Assembly: GCA_948474755.1 (NCBI GenBank)
Contig: CAOLHI010000487.1
Span: 62,001-126,000 of the forward strand
Direction of reading: 5' to 3'
Source of the DNA: Ctenosaura bakeri
Taxonomy: Eukaryota; Chordata; Lepidosauria; Squamata; Iguanidae
DNA length: 64,000 nt
In this document: one piece after another, positions 54,601 to 62,962 of the stretch
Layout of the letters: every line of letters starts with the position of its first letter
Position numbering within the stretch: the first letter of the stretch is position 1
The notes under the pieces: model-generated
What the model was told of the DNA's origin: nothing
What the model saw: the letters and a program-made list of their open reading frames with translations, nothing else
Database searches by the model: none
Position numbers and translations under genes: made by a program

Positions 54601-55102
54601 TCTCTGTTACCTCTTTTTCAGGGTCACACTTCTGGTTTCTTTTGGTAGGCCCTTCATTCACAGTCTGGTTTTCTGTACCTGAGTGACTATGGGAATGGGG
54701 ATGGCTGTGGGAATGAGAATGCTTTCCTTCTTGTACCTCTATTAGATCCAAATGAGAAACATGATCGTGACCAAGGTCCTCATGATTTATTTCCACTACT
54801 TTGACTTCACCAAGCCCAAGGTTCATCAGCAATTTTTCAAGACCCCAAAAATGCAGTCTCCCATTTTCACCATAGCACTCAAAGAGTTTCTCAATGTAGT
54901 ATTTCTGTTCCTCTTCAGCTTCCTTACTTGGTGCAGGCTCTGTCCTTCCATTCTGGAGATACGGCATGTCTGAAATCTGATCACTGTTGTGGTTGTTACT
55001 TTGGCCCTTTTCAGCACCATGGCTATGGCAATGGTGGCACTGATGAAAGACAAACGTCAGCAAACATATGAGGCAAAACTGTGTGTGCATATGTACCGTC
55101 AT
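24472..55102 (-). CDS. SLC39A10: SLC39A10 (ZIP10) zinc transporter, complete coding sequence in 9 exons, 854 codons
   Basis: Seen: exons 54059-55102, 51968-52175, 39633-39802, 38123-38341, 34518-34638, 31222-31593, 29598-29678, 26860-27050 and 24472-24630 join in frame to 854 codons; human ZIP10 is about 830. Known: ZIP10 is a plasma-membrane importer of zinc in the LIV-1 subfamily, with a large His-rich ectodomain related to the prion protein fold and eight membrane segments. Motifs present: a signal peptide, two His clusters (about residues 128-141 and 176-208), CPALLYQ, a His-rich loop, [10 protein letters not shown] (TM4) and [11 protein letters not shown] (TM5 metal site). The ATG chosen at 55102 gives MTVHMHT, like the mammalian start; the frame upstream is intron and acceptor. 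The sequence looks intact. Confidence 0.95.
24631..26859 (-). other. SLC39A10 intron with a TIR element
   Basis: Contains a mariner/Tigger-like inverted-repeat element at 25639-26103. Otherwise no feature was recognised. Plus-strand frames at 25624-26115 lie inside that element and show no known protein. Confidence 0.5.
25639..26103. mobile_element. Mariner/Tigger-like non-autonomous element
   Basis: The left end CAGTCAGCACTTCACATTTG and the right end AACGTAGAGGGCCAACTG are diverged inverted repeats of the CAGTTGGCCCTC type. TA precedes the left end and CA follows the right. A related left end (CAGTCCTCCCTCCACATTC) begins at 37037. No transposase is visible. Confidence 0.5.
26860..27050 (-). 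CDS. SLC39A10: SLC39A10 exon: TM5-TM7
   Basis: 191 bases (phase 1 to 0), residues 739-802, acceptor TTTTTCTAG, donor ATG|GTAAGA. It encodes [40 protein letters not shown] and [18 protein letters not shown]. The first residues complete the HELPHELGD metal-binding helix. Confidence 0.95.
27051..29597 (-). other. SLC39A10 intron with a hAT-like element
   Basis: Carries the element at 27154-27720. The remainder (27721-29597) has no recognised gene or repeat; scattered short frames show no similarity. Confidence 0.5.
27154..27720. mobile_element. hAT-like non-autonomous element
   Basis: It begins CAGGGGTGGGCACAG and ends CAGTTGCCCACCGCTA, diverged inverted ends of the common CAGGGGTGGGCA type. 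The target duplication is not readable. The inside has several runs of AAATGCCCCAAATG type and no transposase. Confidence 0.5.
29598..29678 (-). CDS. SLC39A10: SLC39A10 exon: TM4/TM5 metal-site exon
   Basis: 81 bases (phase 1 to 1), residues 712-738, acceptor CACCACAACAG, donor TTGG|GTAATT. It encodes [20 protein letters not shown] then HELPHELG, the conserved HExPHE-type zinc-binding motif of TM5 in the LIV-1 subfamily. It is too short for ordinary ORF detection. Confidence 0.95.
29679..31221 (-). other. SLC39A10 intron, nothing recognised
   Basis: No SINE, inverted-repeat element or RNA gene was identified. The acceptor and donor for the flanking exons are normal. Confidence 0.5.
31222..31593 (-). 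CDS. SLC39A10: SLC39A10 exon: cytoplasmic His-rich loop and TM4
   Basis: 372 bases (phase 1 to 1), residues 588-711, acceptor TCCACACAG, donor ATTG|GTAAGC. It encodes [20 protein letters not shown], the His-rich loop [20 protein letters not shown] and the TM4 metal site [14 protein letters not shown]. The loop's middle (residues after [12 protein letters not shown]) is the least conserved part relative to mammalian ZIP10. Confidence 0.95.
31760..32075 (+). repeat. Dispersed reptile repeat (family not named)
   Basis: TTAAGAACATAAGAAAGAGT, ATGGATCAGACCAAATGACC, TAGAAGTTCAGCATTCTGTT, ACAACTGGTATTCAGAGGCA and CTTTTAAAGCTGGCAAGTTG follow the order of a very common squamate interspersed repeat. 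I recognise the pattern but do not trust a name for it. Confidence 0.55.
32338..32515 (+). repeat. tRNA-type SINE
   Basis: CTCTGGCTCAGTGGCAGAAC (A-box-like), CCATGGTCAATTCCTGG (B-box-like), CTTGCCTTGAACTCTGG, CTGCTGCCAGTCAGTGTAGA and GATGGACCAGCAGCCC. It belongs to the same family as 5-336. Confidence 0.65.
34518..34638 (-). CDS. SLC39A10: SLC39A10 exon: cytoplasmic loop
   Basis: 121 bases (phase 0 to 1), residues 548-587, acceptor TTCTGTTTCAG, donor GCTG|GTAACC. It encodes [20 protein letters not shown] and [20 protein letters not shown]. The second half is nearly identical to mammalian ZIP10; the first is basic and variable. Found by family match in a stretch with no long ORF. Confidence 0.93.
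36173..36216. repeat. 22-bp perfect tandem duplication
   Basis: Two consecutive identical 22-bp units beginning AATGTCAGGACTGGCCAG. Confidence 0.95.
36446..36642. mobile_element. Diverged palindromic TIR element
   Basis: GGTCTCTTTCACACTAAATA at the left and GCAGTGTGAAAGCACC at the right, with internal TGGTTCCATCCTATGGGGTC. It belongs to the same family as the element at 36798-37017 but is more diverged. Confidence 0.5.
36798..37017. mobile_element. Palindromic TIR element (MITE)
   Basis: The left end is GGGTCCTTTCACACTACACA and the right GCAATGTGAAAGAGCCC. Internal arms CACTTTAATTGCCATGGCTG and GATGCAGCCATGACAGTTAT mirror each other. No coding capacity. The ends suggest a hAT-like or Harbinger-like non-autonomous family. 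Confidence 0.65.
38123..38341 (-). CDS. SLC39A10: SLC39A10 exon: extracellular His loop and TM3
   Basis: 73 codons (phase 0/0), residues 475-547, acceptor ACCAATTAG, donor AGG|GTATGT. It encodes a short His-rich loop ([14 protein letters not shown]) and the membrane segment [20 protein letters not shown], then [15 protein letters not shown]. Confidence 0.95.
38342..39632 (-). other. SLC39A10 intron, simple repeat only
   Basis: A short GGT run lies at about 39388-39405. No other feature was recognised. Confidence 0.5.
39633..39802 (-). CDS. SLC39A10: SLC39A10 exon: TM1-TM2
   Basis: 170 bases (phase 1 to 0), residues 418-474, acceptor TACTTCCACAG, donor CAT|GTAAGT. It encodes [40 protein letters not shown] and [17 protein letters not shown], the first two membrane helices of the transporter domain. 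The exon lies only about 230 bases from the left end of the DIRS element. Confidence 0.95.
40079..40232 (+). repeat. DIRS inverted terminal repeat, left
   Basis: Complementary to 45937-46091. From TCATACACTAGGAGC to CTCCTCAGTTCT (about 40087-40220) the match is perfect. The A in GCCATCATAC at the outer edge is the one difference I see. Confidence 0.93.
40275..40371. repeat. DIRS internal complementary region
   Basis: Positions 40275-40333 are a perfect 59-base complement of the left outer end (40035-40093). Positions 40335-40371 are a perfect 37-base complement of the right outer end (46071-46107). The two are joined through a single extra base at 40334. This arrangement, adjacent to the 3' terminal repeat, is diagnostic of DIRS1-type elements. 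It is thought to template circularisation by bridging the two ends. Confidence 0.95.
40408..41460 (-). CDS. DIRS tyrosine recombinase (YR)
   Basis: About 350 residues at the C-terminal end of a frame that stays open up to 43239. The domain starts near [20 protein letters not shown] with a SAM-like N-terminal part ([13 protein letters not shown]). The catalytic residues are Arg in [12 protein letters not shown], His and Arg in [10 protein letters not shown], and the nucleophile Tyr in TFVRHYRLD. No stop or frameshift is seen. Known: this enzyme integrates the circular DNA form. The true start is uncertain, because the frame overlaps the reverse transcriptase ORF and initiation signals cannot be told from sequence. 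Confidence 0.9.
   Translation of the reverse strand, partial: ATPGPPCLEDIALDDPVLGTVLVAARKESTRCNYQYNWRRFLTFANERSEPVSPAGLSTVLHFLLHLRQQGLAFPSLKVYLSAIVAYQPPRSAASAFFRNDTVKRFLKGLHHLYPPVSPPLPPWSLSLVLSQLTKPPFEPMATSDDRLLTMKTAFLVAVTSARRAGEITALRSDEPFTVFHRDKVVLRPDISFLPKVVSSFHLNQDIILPAFFPNPTTPLERSLHSLDVRRAMAFYMDRTASFRQTPHLFVCYGRRRKGLKVSTQRFSKWVVRTIQLAYELARKPPPVLLRAHSTRAVATSAALLRGVDLHELCRVATWSQPSTFVRHYRLDCRSRRDARFGREVLASVL
41421..43325 (-). CDS. DIRS reverse transcriptase-RNase H polyprotein
   Basis: About 634 residues, intact. The RT motifs are SIDLRDAY (about 146-153), LPFGLSTAP and YLDD (212-215). RNase H acidic residues are in VTTDAS (Asp 379), ALELLA (Glu 411), LTDNTT (Asp 436) and ADALSRD (Asp 487). 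The C-terminal part with [20 protein letters not shown] and PYWPRQHWF is the region that follows RNase H in DIRS-type polyproteins and has been compared with methyltransferases. The frame begins at the end of gag (GTG at 43325, frame open farther upstream), so translation probably depends on frameshifting or reinitiation. Confidence 0.92.
   Translation of the reverse strand: MPGRTYQYPLFSLPSALGDRPTLARHLAEWQCVTTDSWVLSIVRLGYAIEFLDIPPRGVYYSTPSSPALLEEIQSLLQKGAIEQLPQEAKTTGFFSRYFTVPKADGTLRPILDLRGVNYYIRPKRFKMVTIPSILPFLHRGDWFASIDLRDAYFHIAIRPQHRRYLRFAVDDTCYQYKVLPFGLSTAPRVFTKCMAPVVSFLRTKGASVFPYLDDWLLVASCKQRLYHDVHMTLSLLTRLGLRVNPKKSHLEPARILDFIGATLDSTSARAYLPESRAQTLIRAAAHARTAPTLSARSVQQLLGYMAATTAVTYLARLRARPLQHWFVRIFDPLRDEQTLRLQLPGDVRSSLRWWQSRRNLMSGMPFQQPTPKVTVTTDASLYGWGAHCGDLRVRDRWTDDETALHINALELLAVLKALRAFRHVVAGRTVLVLTDNTTAVCYINRQGGTHSTTLLNIALDLWEWCIRLHTHPVAVHLAGQENTTADALSRDTSSHHEWSLSGEAFRLIRDRWVEPSIDLFATRENAKCRRFCSRAGHDRASIGDAFQFPWTGELLYAFPPFPLLGRTISKIRADAILVAPYWPRQHWFAPLLQAARDDLLRLPPTPDLLSHSGGRVLHPNLPRLALHAWRISH
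43327..45778 (-). pseudogene. DIRS gag-like ORF, apparently split by two frame changes
   Basis: The frame from ATG 45778 ([14 protein letters not shown]) has a Cys/His cluster ([22 protein letters not shown]), a Lys-rich run, and a long Ser/Arg-rich part, ending at 43847. Typical DIRS gag C-terminal sequence continues in a second frame ([20 protein letters not shown], about 43935-43690) and then in a third ([20 protein letters not shown], about 43690-43327). Joining needs one missing base near 43946-43962 and another near 43683-43695. Inference: two single-base deletions, or errors in the assembled sequence. The frame also stays open upstream to 46030 through the terminal repeat. Confidence 0.7.
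45937..46091 (-). repeat. DIRS inverted terminal repeat, right
   Basis: Complement of the left terminal repeat at 40079-40232. In element orientation this is the 5' repeat and should hold the promoter. It contains GGGGAGGGGTTCCCGCC and GCATGCGCAGTACCGG, GC-box-like, and no obvious TATA box. Confidence 0.93.
46108..51967 (-). other. SLC39A10 intron, part between DIRS and the next exon
   Basis: Nearly 6 kb with no gene that I can support. A block at about 47340-47660 has promoter-like features on the plus strand and may be a repeat. Other frames are short and without similarity. Confidence 0.5.
51968..52175 (-). CDS. SLC39A10: SLC39A10 exon: end of the ectodomain with CPALLYQ
   Basis: 208 bases (phase 0 to 1), residues 349-417, acceptor TTGTTTGCAG, donor TCAG|GTAAGA. 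It encodes [20 protein letters not shown], then [27 protein letters not shown] is the signature preceding TM1 in the LIV-1 subfamily. The cysteines belong to the PrP-like membrane-adjacent domain shared by ZIP5, ZIP6 and ZIP10. Confidence 0.95.
53258..53458 (+). repeat. Sauria-type SINE
   Basis: GACCAGTATGGTGTAACAG (A-box region), GAGTTCAATCCC (B box), CCCACTGGGTGACCTTGGGC, CTCATCCTAAAAGGAAGGC and the tail GCCAACTTGAAGGCATG. Confidence 0.75.
53757..53966 (-). repeat. Sauria-type SINE, reverse
   Basis: Reverse order: CTTTCAAGTAATTTCTGACC, ATAAGGCGACTC, GTTTTCTTAGCAAGATTTG, GGGTTTCCATGCCTGAGTGG and TCCAACAATCAAACCACTGG. Close to and inverted relative to the SINE at 53258. Confidence 0.75.
54059..55102 (-). 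CDS. SLC39A10: SLC39A10 first coding exon: signal peptide and His-rich ectodomain
   Basis: 348 codons from ATG 55102. The exon itself starts at 55111 after the acceptor TTTTGTTACAG. The donor is GAG|GTCAGT. Residues 1-25 ([20 protein letters not shown] start) form a signal peptide. [20 protein letters not shown] and [16 protein letters not shown] are conserved ZIP10 blocks. Two His clusters follow (about 128-141 with [14 protein letters not shown], and 176-208 with [15 protein letters not shown]), then a Lys-rich segment ([10 protein letters not shown]). The ectodomain is typical in order and a little longer than in human. Because it extends into the intron, the open frame end at 54014 is not the exon end. 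Confidence 0.95.
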
Positions 55103-58100
55103 TTCTATTTTCTGTAACAAAAGAAAAGAAAACATCTAGCTGTTATGTTATCTTAGGATAACCCCAGCGTATCTCTAACAAACACATCTTCACAGTGGTA
55201 TAAATGCGGCAAGACCAAATCCTTAAGATCAAACTAACTAGAAATTTTTCAAAAGTCCTACTGATAATTTTAGATGAGAAAGGTAGTCAATTTTGATTTA
55301 TAATCAACTTTGTCAAATGGATGCACACTCTAGCCCAGGTGTAATAGGGATCTCAGCTGCATCTTTGGTATAACAGACTAACACAGCTATTCCTATGGAA
55401 TTTACTTGCAACTTTTGAAGTAGATAAAAGGAACAAATGAACTGGAAACATATGCTCAAAAGCCATCCACTTTAATTATGACAAAGCAATCAACACCTGA
55501 AAACTCTATACTATACATCAGCTAGTGGGCAATTTCTTTGATGCCCCATGTGCTGAGGTTCAAATAAAAAACCTAATTACAAGGGGAAAACCCTCAATTT
55601 TATTTAATTAAAAGGTCTGAGAATCAAAAGATATTTCAGTAAAAGCAGAAAGTGAAAGTGAGTCATAGTTTTTCTAATAAATGCCCATTCATTAGAATGT
55701 TGCACAGTTCCAAGCCCCGAGTAGCATAATTATTTCATTACACCCAAATTAGTATTCTTATGCATTTCTCTTTCTCCTCTCTCTCTCCCTCTCATGCACA
55801 TACTTAACAAATAAAAGACAAGTGTACATATTTAATACTGAAAGTAGATTCTCCTAATCAATACACTGAACAAAACTGTTTTCAGAGCCTCTACTTCTCA
55901 AAACTCATGACAACAAAATTTAACTTTTCCATTTTTATAAATCTAGACTGATGTCCCACTAACCTCACTGAAGTTCCATGTCGCCAATAAGAAAAAAGCT
56001 GAAATTTGTACAAGTGAAGAAGTCAGCATCATTTTCAGAATGGTTACATGTTCATGGTTTTTATAGTCTTAACAGAGCCTTTTTTTTTTTTAAATCAGAT
56101 TCATCAGAATGTGTAATGAATTATTTTAACTTATGCTCTTTGTTGTCTTATGCTCAATGAAAGAAAAATATTCATGTGGAAAATCAGATGCAAAACACAG
56201 AATAACATTTGTATGAACTCAGAAATTGAGCCACATGGAAATTCCAGGGAGTTCACGAGCAACACAAGGAGACATCAACTAGAATAACATCCAGTTACTT
56301 ATTTATACCCAATCCCCTGTTCCCAAAGCTCCAAACAGAGCCACAACCTTCCTGCAACGAGGAATTATCTGGCATACAACAACTTTTCTATGGCCATACA
56401 ACAAACGATGAAGTCAAATGGAGCCTGGAATCTGCAGTTTCTCCACCTAAACCCAGCAATCTAACTTCCACAAAACATATGCTTATGTGCATTACACAGT
56501 AAATGGTAATTTTTTTTTTTTGAAGGATGAATTTCTCCTTTCCCAAATGCAATTTAAGTAATAAATCATGCTTGATACACTCACAAATTCTTATCTCAAA
56601 GGCCTGGCCCAGTAGCTTCTTACAGGTTCATGAGCTCAAGTGTACACATGGGACTCCTCTGACCCACAAAGGATGAACCGTTCATTGTAGTGAAGGGAGC
56701 ATGGCTGCATGCAGCTTCCTTCTGGAAAACAGCTGAGCCAACCACCATGTTCACAAGCTGGATGTACAGTGAACAAGAGAGCATTCAAGAACACAGGTTA
56801 AGGGCATGAAGTGCTAGGCCTCCACACACTTCCTCAAAGCTGACTAAAGACCACTGACATGAACAGAGGAATCCTATAAATTAGGGACTTCATTCACTCC
56901 ACCCAAAACAGTCTAACCAATCTCCACAGGCTTGCTGGGAGAGCAGAATGGAACAGCATGCTACAAGCATGTTAATAAACCTGACTGGCCTTGTATCAAA
57001 GAGTTGATGTGGTTTGACAGAGTCACCGAAGTCTTATTTAGATGCCAAATCTAACTTACAAGCTTGGTCAAGCCTGGTAAATCAGACCACAAAAACTACT
57101 AGTGGGAAAAAGGTTTTACCATGCCTCAGTCCTACTAGTGGATGAGGAGAAGACTCATACCCCTCCTTCTGCTCTTGCAGAAATGCTGGCTTCTAGTAGC
57201 TTCTTCGTAAGGGTAGTTTTGGAGAATGATTTGATCAAGTTTTGGCTGGTGCAGGAAGGACAGCTCTTCACTTTCCCAGCTCTGTGGACTGCCATGCTGG
57301 TCACCAGGACAAGGGGAAATGATGAACAAGCATTCAAGTGAGGGAGGAGCTCGCCATAGCATGGTACACCTGGTTGCTTATGGCTACCACACAAGTTGCT
57401 AAATACAGCTTGCCTCAAAGCTTTGTTTTTCCAAGCTATCAGACATTCTCATTGGCAGGTGGGGCAAAATGCTCCAGATTTAAGTTGAAGAAGGAAGCCT
57501 AACGGTTTGTGCAATTTGTTCCATTGACCCTAGGGTCAGTGTGGGCTGAAGATTGAAACTACCTAGAAAAGGCTTTGCTGAGGCCATTTAACGCATCAGG
57601 GGCCTTACATTCTCCATTCTATCACACAACCTCTGAAAATGAGGTAAATGAGCTCTCTGTGAATGCAGCAGAAGATAAATATCAAATGACTGCATGGCTT
57701 TGGTCTGAATTGTCACACAGACTAAGATCAAATATCAGAACTATTTTTTACAAAGAAGTTCTCCTGTCGAACAACATGTTCTCAACAAAGCACAGAAAGA
57801 CCAAAAGAAATGAACATAAATTCCTTGCCAGCCCTGCTGTTCCATTGGCTTAGAGGTTCTCTTAGCAGGCTGTAAACCCCCCACGCTTTAATATGGTTTA
57901 ATTGGCAACATATGATTTAATTGGCAAAATAACTGGTATAAATATAAAATATACCCTGCTATGGCTACATGGCTATGCTGGCTAAGAGGAAAGGCTGGCC
58001 AAACATATGTGTTGCAAATTAGATCAGCACAGACCCCCAGGCGTAGCCAGATGACAATAGTCAGGAAATCACTAGGAAATTCCAGTGATATAGGACTTGC

Positions 58101-60269
58101 AGTTAGCCTCCGATGATTCAAACTGTTAGAGAATCCCACAGGATGGCTCATTGTCTTGATTCCTCTCCCTCTCACCAAGCAAGCTTCCCTTTTGTCTCTG
58201 CATCTGTCTGACAATTACTGAGCTATCAGGACTACCATTAGCCCCTTGTCATTTAACGCTAAATCCATTAGCTCATTCCAGACCTCATTGTCCACTGTCA
58301 GCACTCCACTGTTTACTCTGCCAGAAAGTCATTAACATCCTCACCCTCAGGTGAAATAGAGTATTTAAACCCCTGTTTCTGGCCAGTCAACTTGCAGTAC
58401 ACTGATTGCTGGTCACCAATCTGGTGCTCCGATTCCTGATTGTGTACTGTCCTTAGACTTGCTTCTAAACCACATCGCCTCTTCACTGCTCTTCTGGATT
58501 GGTAAATATTGCCCACTTTGCCCTGAAGACCTTGCTATCCAAAACTTTCCTCTCTTCTACTTTCAGTTAGCTTTGTATGACTGTGTAACTGCTTGGATCT
58601 TGTGTGTGTGATTGCAATTCCTCTAATAAAACACATTAAGTTTACTTTCGGATCTCCAGCTCGTTCTTCCCTACACTAGTACTAATAAACACAGATGTTA
58701 AAGATCTCATAAGGTTATCCTCTATCTCACAAGCCTCCTCTTTGAGCTAATATTCCCCACCTTTTCATGAAGGTACTGGCACTGCATTGCAGGTGGACCC
58801 CTGAGTCACCTATGTTTTGGGCTAACAGTTCCAACCTACTGCAAAGTTGGAATTAGAAAGGGCCTAAGGATGCAACACTGGGTTAGGAGAAAAAATAGAA
58901 AAACACATGGAGGGAAACTCAAAACTGTTTGTGGGGTAGTTATGATGCACAAACAAAATCTGTCTTTTTTTTCATAAGCTTGCGTTAAATTTTGAAGTAC
59001 TTTGAAGAGAAGACTGAAGCAAATCTATTCAGTCAGGGCCAAAGACTTGTTTGCAATAAGCAAAGCTGCTATCTGTTCCTTACATGAAACCTCAAAATGC
59101 AGATCACCCCATCTGTCCAGTTCAAAGTGTTACCAAACGTCTCCTTACTAAGATGCAAAACACCCCACCTGTAATTGTTCTAAGAGTCACCAAGTATTTC
59201 TTTATCAAGATCCCACCCCTGACTCAAGTATGATCCTAATCCTTTCCAGTAGCTCATGATCACTTTCATATGACTATCACATACAGCAGAACCAAGACTG
59301 TACTTGGAAATGTAGTCATGCATCCCTAATTTTAGGCTGTACCTTTTCTCTGGTATAGACATCACGTTTCAGGAGCATGGAATTCTGCCTGCATTCTGAC
59401 TGCAGTGAACTTTTCTGACTGCAGTCAAGATTTATCCGTGGCTGAGTGAGTGGACAGGAAACAGACTGTACCCATCTGGAGCATGGCATATCTTACTGCA
59501 AGACCACATGTGCTAACTCCCTTCCTCATACACAGGTCAACAGTGAAAACTGCTCTTTTGTCTTTTTGCCATCCTGCCTTCCTTCCTTTTATTTCAGAAG
59601 TCTGCAGACAGGAATTTTTACGGCAATAGGCAAAATACAAAAGCTGGATAAGGAAGTCAAAACTTGGTGGAAGTGGGCTTAGCAGAGTCTGTGGTAGGGA
59701 GAATAAAGAGCATCTACTACACTCAAGATGGCAAAGAGAATAGTAGCGGTGGTGGAGATGGCACACATAACAACAGCATCTGACCCCCACCCACAGGCTC
59801 CTCTATACAAGAGGAAACAAACCACCATGTATAGTTCACAGAGCTGAAAAAGAAGCATCTTACAAACATCCATTTCCTATGCCAACCTGTTCTTAACGTT
59901 CAATTGTTTTTTTTTTTCAGGGACACATGGCCAAAGCATTCAACGTAAAGCCACCCATCCAAATTCTCTCTGCTCTACCACCTCATGCTCCACTCCACAT
60001 GTATTTTTAAATCTTTCATAGTCTTCAATGGTTGCTGCTTTGGTGCCAACTTTAAAAAAATTTGTCTCAAGCAGGAGATAGTTCTACATGGAATACACAA
60101 TTCTTTACAACAGAGGTGGGTGCAGTCTGTCCTGCAGGCTACATTGCAGCCCCTAGGCCCCATCTTTGTGACTCTGAAGCTTCCCACCAATCCCTAAATA
60201 ATCCCCCAAACTGCAATAGCAATGGCATGTGTATTTCTATACCACTTATCAGCTAAGTGTTCTCTAAGT

Positions 60270-60542
60270 CAGAGCTTTCCAAACTTTTTTAGAGATGCAT
60301 CATTTTGTGACACAGTAATTCAGTTTTACTAGCAAATTGGAGGTTAAACTACCCACTTATAAGAGATACAGACACATACATAAATTGTAATAACAAAATC
60401 TATGGGGATACAACATATTTCATGAAAATCTTTTCATATATTTTTATAAATAATAACATACATTTCCAAGACTGTAGGCAACACACCTACACACTTTGGG
60501 TGACACACTAATGTATCACAGCACATGATTTGGAAAGTTCTG
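60270..60542. mobile_element. hAT-type element with perfect 8-bp target duplication
   Basis: Begins CAGAGCTTTCCAAAC and ends TTTGGAAAGTTCTG, inverted ends. Flanked by CTCTAAGT at 60262-60269 and 60543-60550. The 273-bp interior is AT-rich with GGGTGACACACTAATGTATC near the right end. It landed inside an older repeat, whose sequence (TTTCTATACCACTTATCAGC, then CTCTAAGTGGTTTACAGAG) reads on across the element. Confidence 0.85.
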
Positions 60543-60696
60543 CTCTAAGTGGTTTACAGAGTGTTGGCTAATTGCTAACACATTGTAACTGGTACAATAT
60601 TCAGGCAATTTTTACCCCAAACCATGCAGAAAACCCCCAAACACATAAAAACATGCAAAAATAACTCTATCCTTCCAAGTACCCCAGAACTCCCAT

Positions 60697-60902
60697 TTGT
60701 TGTTGCTGTTGTTGTGTGCCTTCAAGACATTTCCGACTTATGGTGACCTGAATGCAACCCTATTATGGGGTTTTCTGGGACTGAGAGTATGTGATGTGCC
60801 CAAGTGTCACCCAGTGGGTTTCCATGGCTGAGTGGGGAATCAAATTCTGGTCTCCAAGGTCACAGTCTAACACTCAAACCACTATACCATGCTGGCTTCC
60901 CA
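60697..60902 (-). repeat. Sauria-type SINE, reverse, nearly full length
   Basis: GTTGTTGTGTGCCTTCAAG, TCCGACTTATGGTGACC, ATTATGGGGTTTTCTGGG, GGGTTTCCATGGCTGAGTGG, ACTCAAACCACTATACC and ATGCTGGCTTCC. The complete 5' head is present, so it is among the best-kept SINE copies in the window. Confidence 0.8.
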
Positions 60903-61099
60903 TACTACGCCCCATCCCCATTTTCCCCTCCAGTCCCTCTCAAAATGGCAACAGGAAGTGACATGGAAGTATTTGGACTTCCTGTAGGGGTGAATGGCCC
61001 ATAGGGGTCTGGGGGACATGTGTCCCTGTCCCCTCTGCAGTTGCCTACCTCAGCTTTATAGGGATTACTTTTGTTTTTACAGCATATCATCCCTATAAG

Positions 61100-61320
61100 C
61101 CCTGTAAGCTCTTGTGCTGCAGTGCTTAAATGCCGGTACTGCAGCCACAATGTTGTGAGTTTGATCCTTCAGGGCTCCAGGTTGACCCAAGCCTTCCATC
61201 CTTCCATAGGTTGGTAAAATGAGTAGCCAGCTTGTTGGGGGCAATTAGCTAAAACACTGTAAACAGCTTAGGTAGTGCTTCACACGGTTAAGTGGTACAG
61301 GAATGTCCCTGTTATTGCTA
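61100..61320 (+). repeat. tRNA-type SINE (second family)
   Basis: CTTGTGCTGCAGTGCTTAAA (A box), GTTGTGAGTTTGATCC (B box), CAAGCCTTCCATCCTTCC, GGTAAAATGAGTAGCCAGC and TTGTTGGGGGCAATTAGC. Same family as 62963-63191. Confidence 0.7.
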
Positions 61321-62962
61321 ACTGTTAACTGCTACAAATTCAACCTAAAGACAGAACCAGAGGTGGAGAGGGGAGAATGGGGGCAGACAGACACCGATAG
61401 TTCTTAACCCTTTTGCTAAGTCAGCAGTTCCACTGAGGATTTCCTCCCGTTTTTTGCTCTATAATAGAAAACATATGGGTACCTCTGTTTCCCCCACTTC
61501 CAGGGGAACTGAAATGAACTGGATAGTAGCCATTTCAGACAAGAAAAAAAAAAGACTGGAAAAGAGAGTATCCCTTCCAGCACTGGTATTCCTTCAAAGT
61601 GCTTTGTGTTGTTTGTCAGAAATGTGGCATGAATGGAAGTGCCATCCCTAAAGAGAGCCATGGAATTACACTGAGGATGTATAGCTGGGATGGGAATCAT
61701 GCAGAATCCAAAATGCTGTTGGAACAATTGCTCCTAGCAATTTTTGGCATTAGCTAGAGCTGCTAGGACTTGCAGCCTGACAATATCTGGAGGGCTACAT
61801 TATTCAAACCCAAAACTCAGGGTAAAATGCAACAATGGTTACATGCCAGAACAACAGATGCCATTGGCAGAATGGATTCCCCCTTCTACCTGGGTACAAT
61901 CCCCAAGTATGCTCCAAGAGTCCTCTAGAACAGATCTGAAGGGTTGTGCAGGGGCAAAGGGAGGGAAGCCTGTTTGTGTAACACTGGAGGTCACCCATAG
62001 TTCCTCCCCTGAAAGACGTGAGGTTATTCAAGCAAATGTTTTGGGCTACACAACAACACTTGTCAGCAAATAAAACTATTCAAAGTGTTTTAGTCATTGC
62101 CTATAAGTTTCAGTTGCCCTCATGAAACTCAATCTGACTGGTTACATGATGACCTCATGGTTTCTAGAAAACAGATGGTGGGTTTCGGTGAAGAAAATGA
62201 CACCAAAATAGCAGAAAAAAGCAAAGAAAGTGAATGAAAAAGGTAAGGTATGAGGGGGAGCTTAGGCAGTTTCCTACCCACACCTGAAAATCTCCTATTT
62301 GACAGTATGATTAGAACCTGCAGAAGTGCAATACAGTGCTAATTTCAAAGAAACTCATGCAGGTCACACAGCAAAGAAATGACACAGTGACTTCTAAGTG
62401 CCACATCTGCTTTCTCTCACTTACTGTTCTGTGTGTTTCAAAAAAGTGCCTTTGCTATGTGTCAGACGAGGGACATCCTGCTGAGGTAGATTACTCTTAG
62501 GTTGGAAAGTCTCTAGGCAGTTTCTGTTAAGTAAGCTTTTCTCCAGCCATAAAAATGAATCATGGGAATCCTCTAGGTTCCCATGGAGAGTTAATGGAAG
62601 CCTGGAAGCAACGGGTAATACAGCTTGATGCAGATAGAGGTAAGCAATCTTTTCCAACCTAACATTTACCCTCTGGGAAACAGTTTTAAACCTGATTCTC
62701 ATAATTACAACCCAGACACAAGAAGAACCAAGAATCCTGCTCACAGATCCAATAGGTCTACCCTGGGCAGGAAGATGTTTCTTGGGATTCTGGGATGCTA
62801 AAAATACTTGTACCTCTGATAATGCTGGTTTAGTGTAGATGCATCTATGGGATTATCACGTTATGAGCCCAAACCTTCAAAGCTTTCTTTCTTGAAGAAA
62901 AGTTACAGGTTTACACCCTTCTAGAAAATTTTGAAAGGCAGAACTGTTGTGAAGATAGAAAG

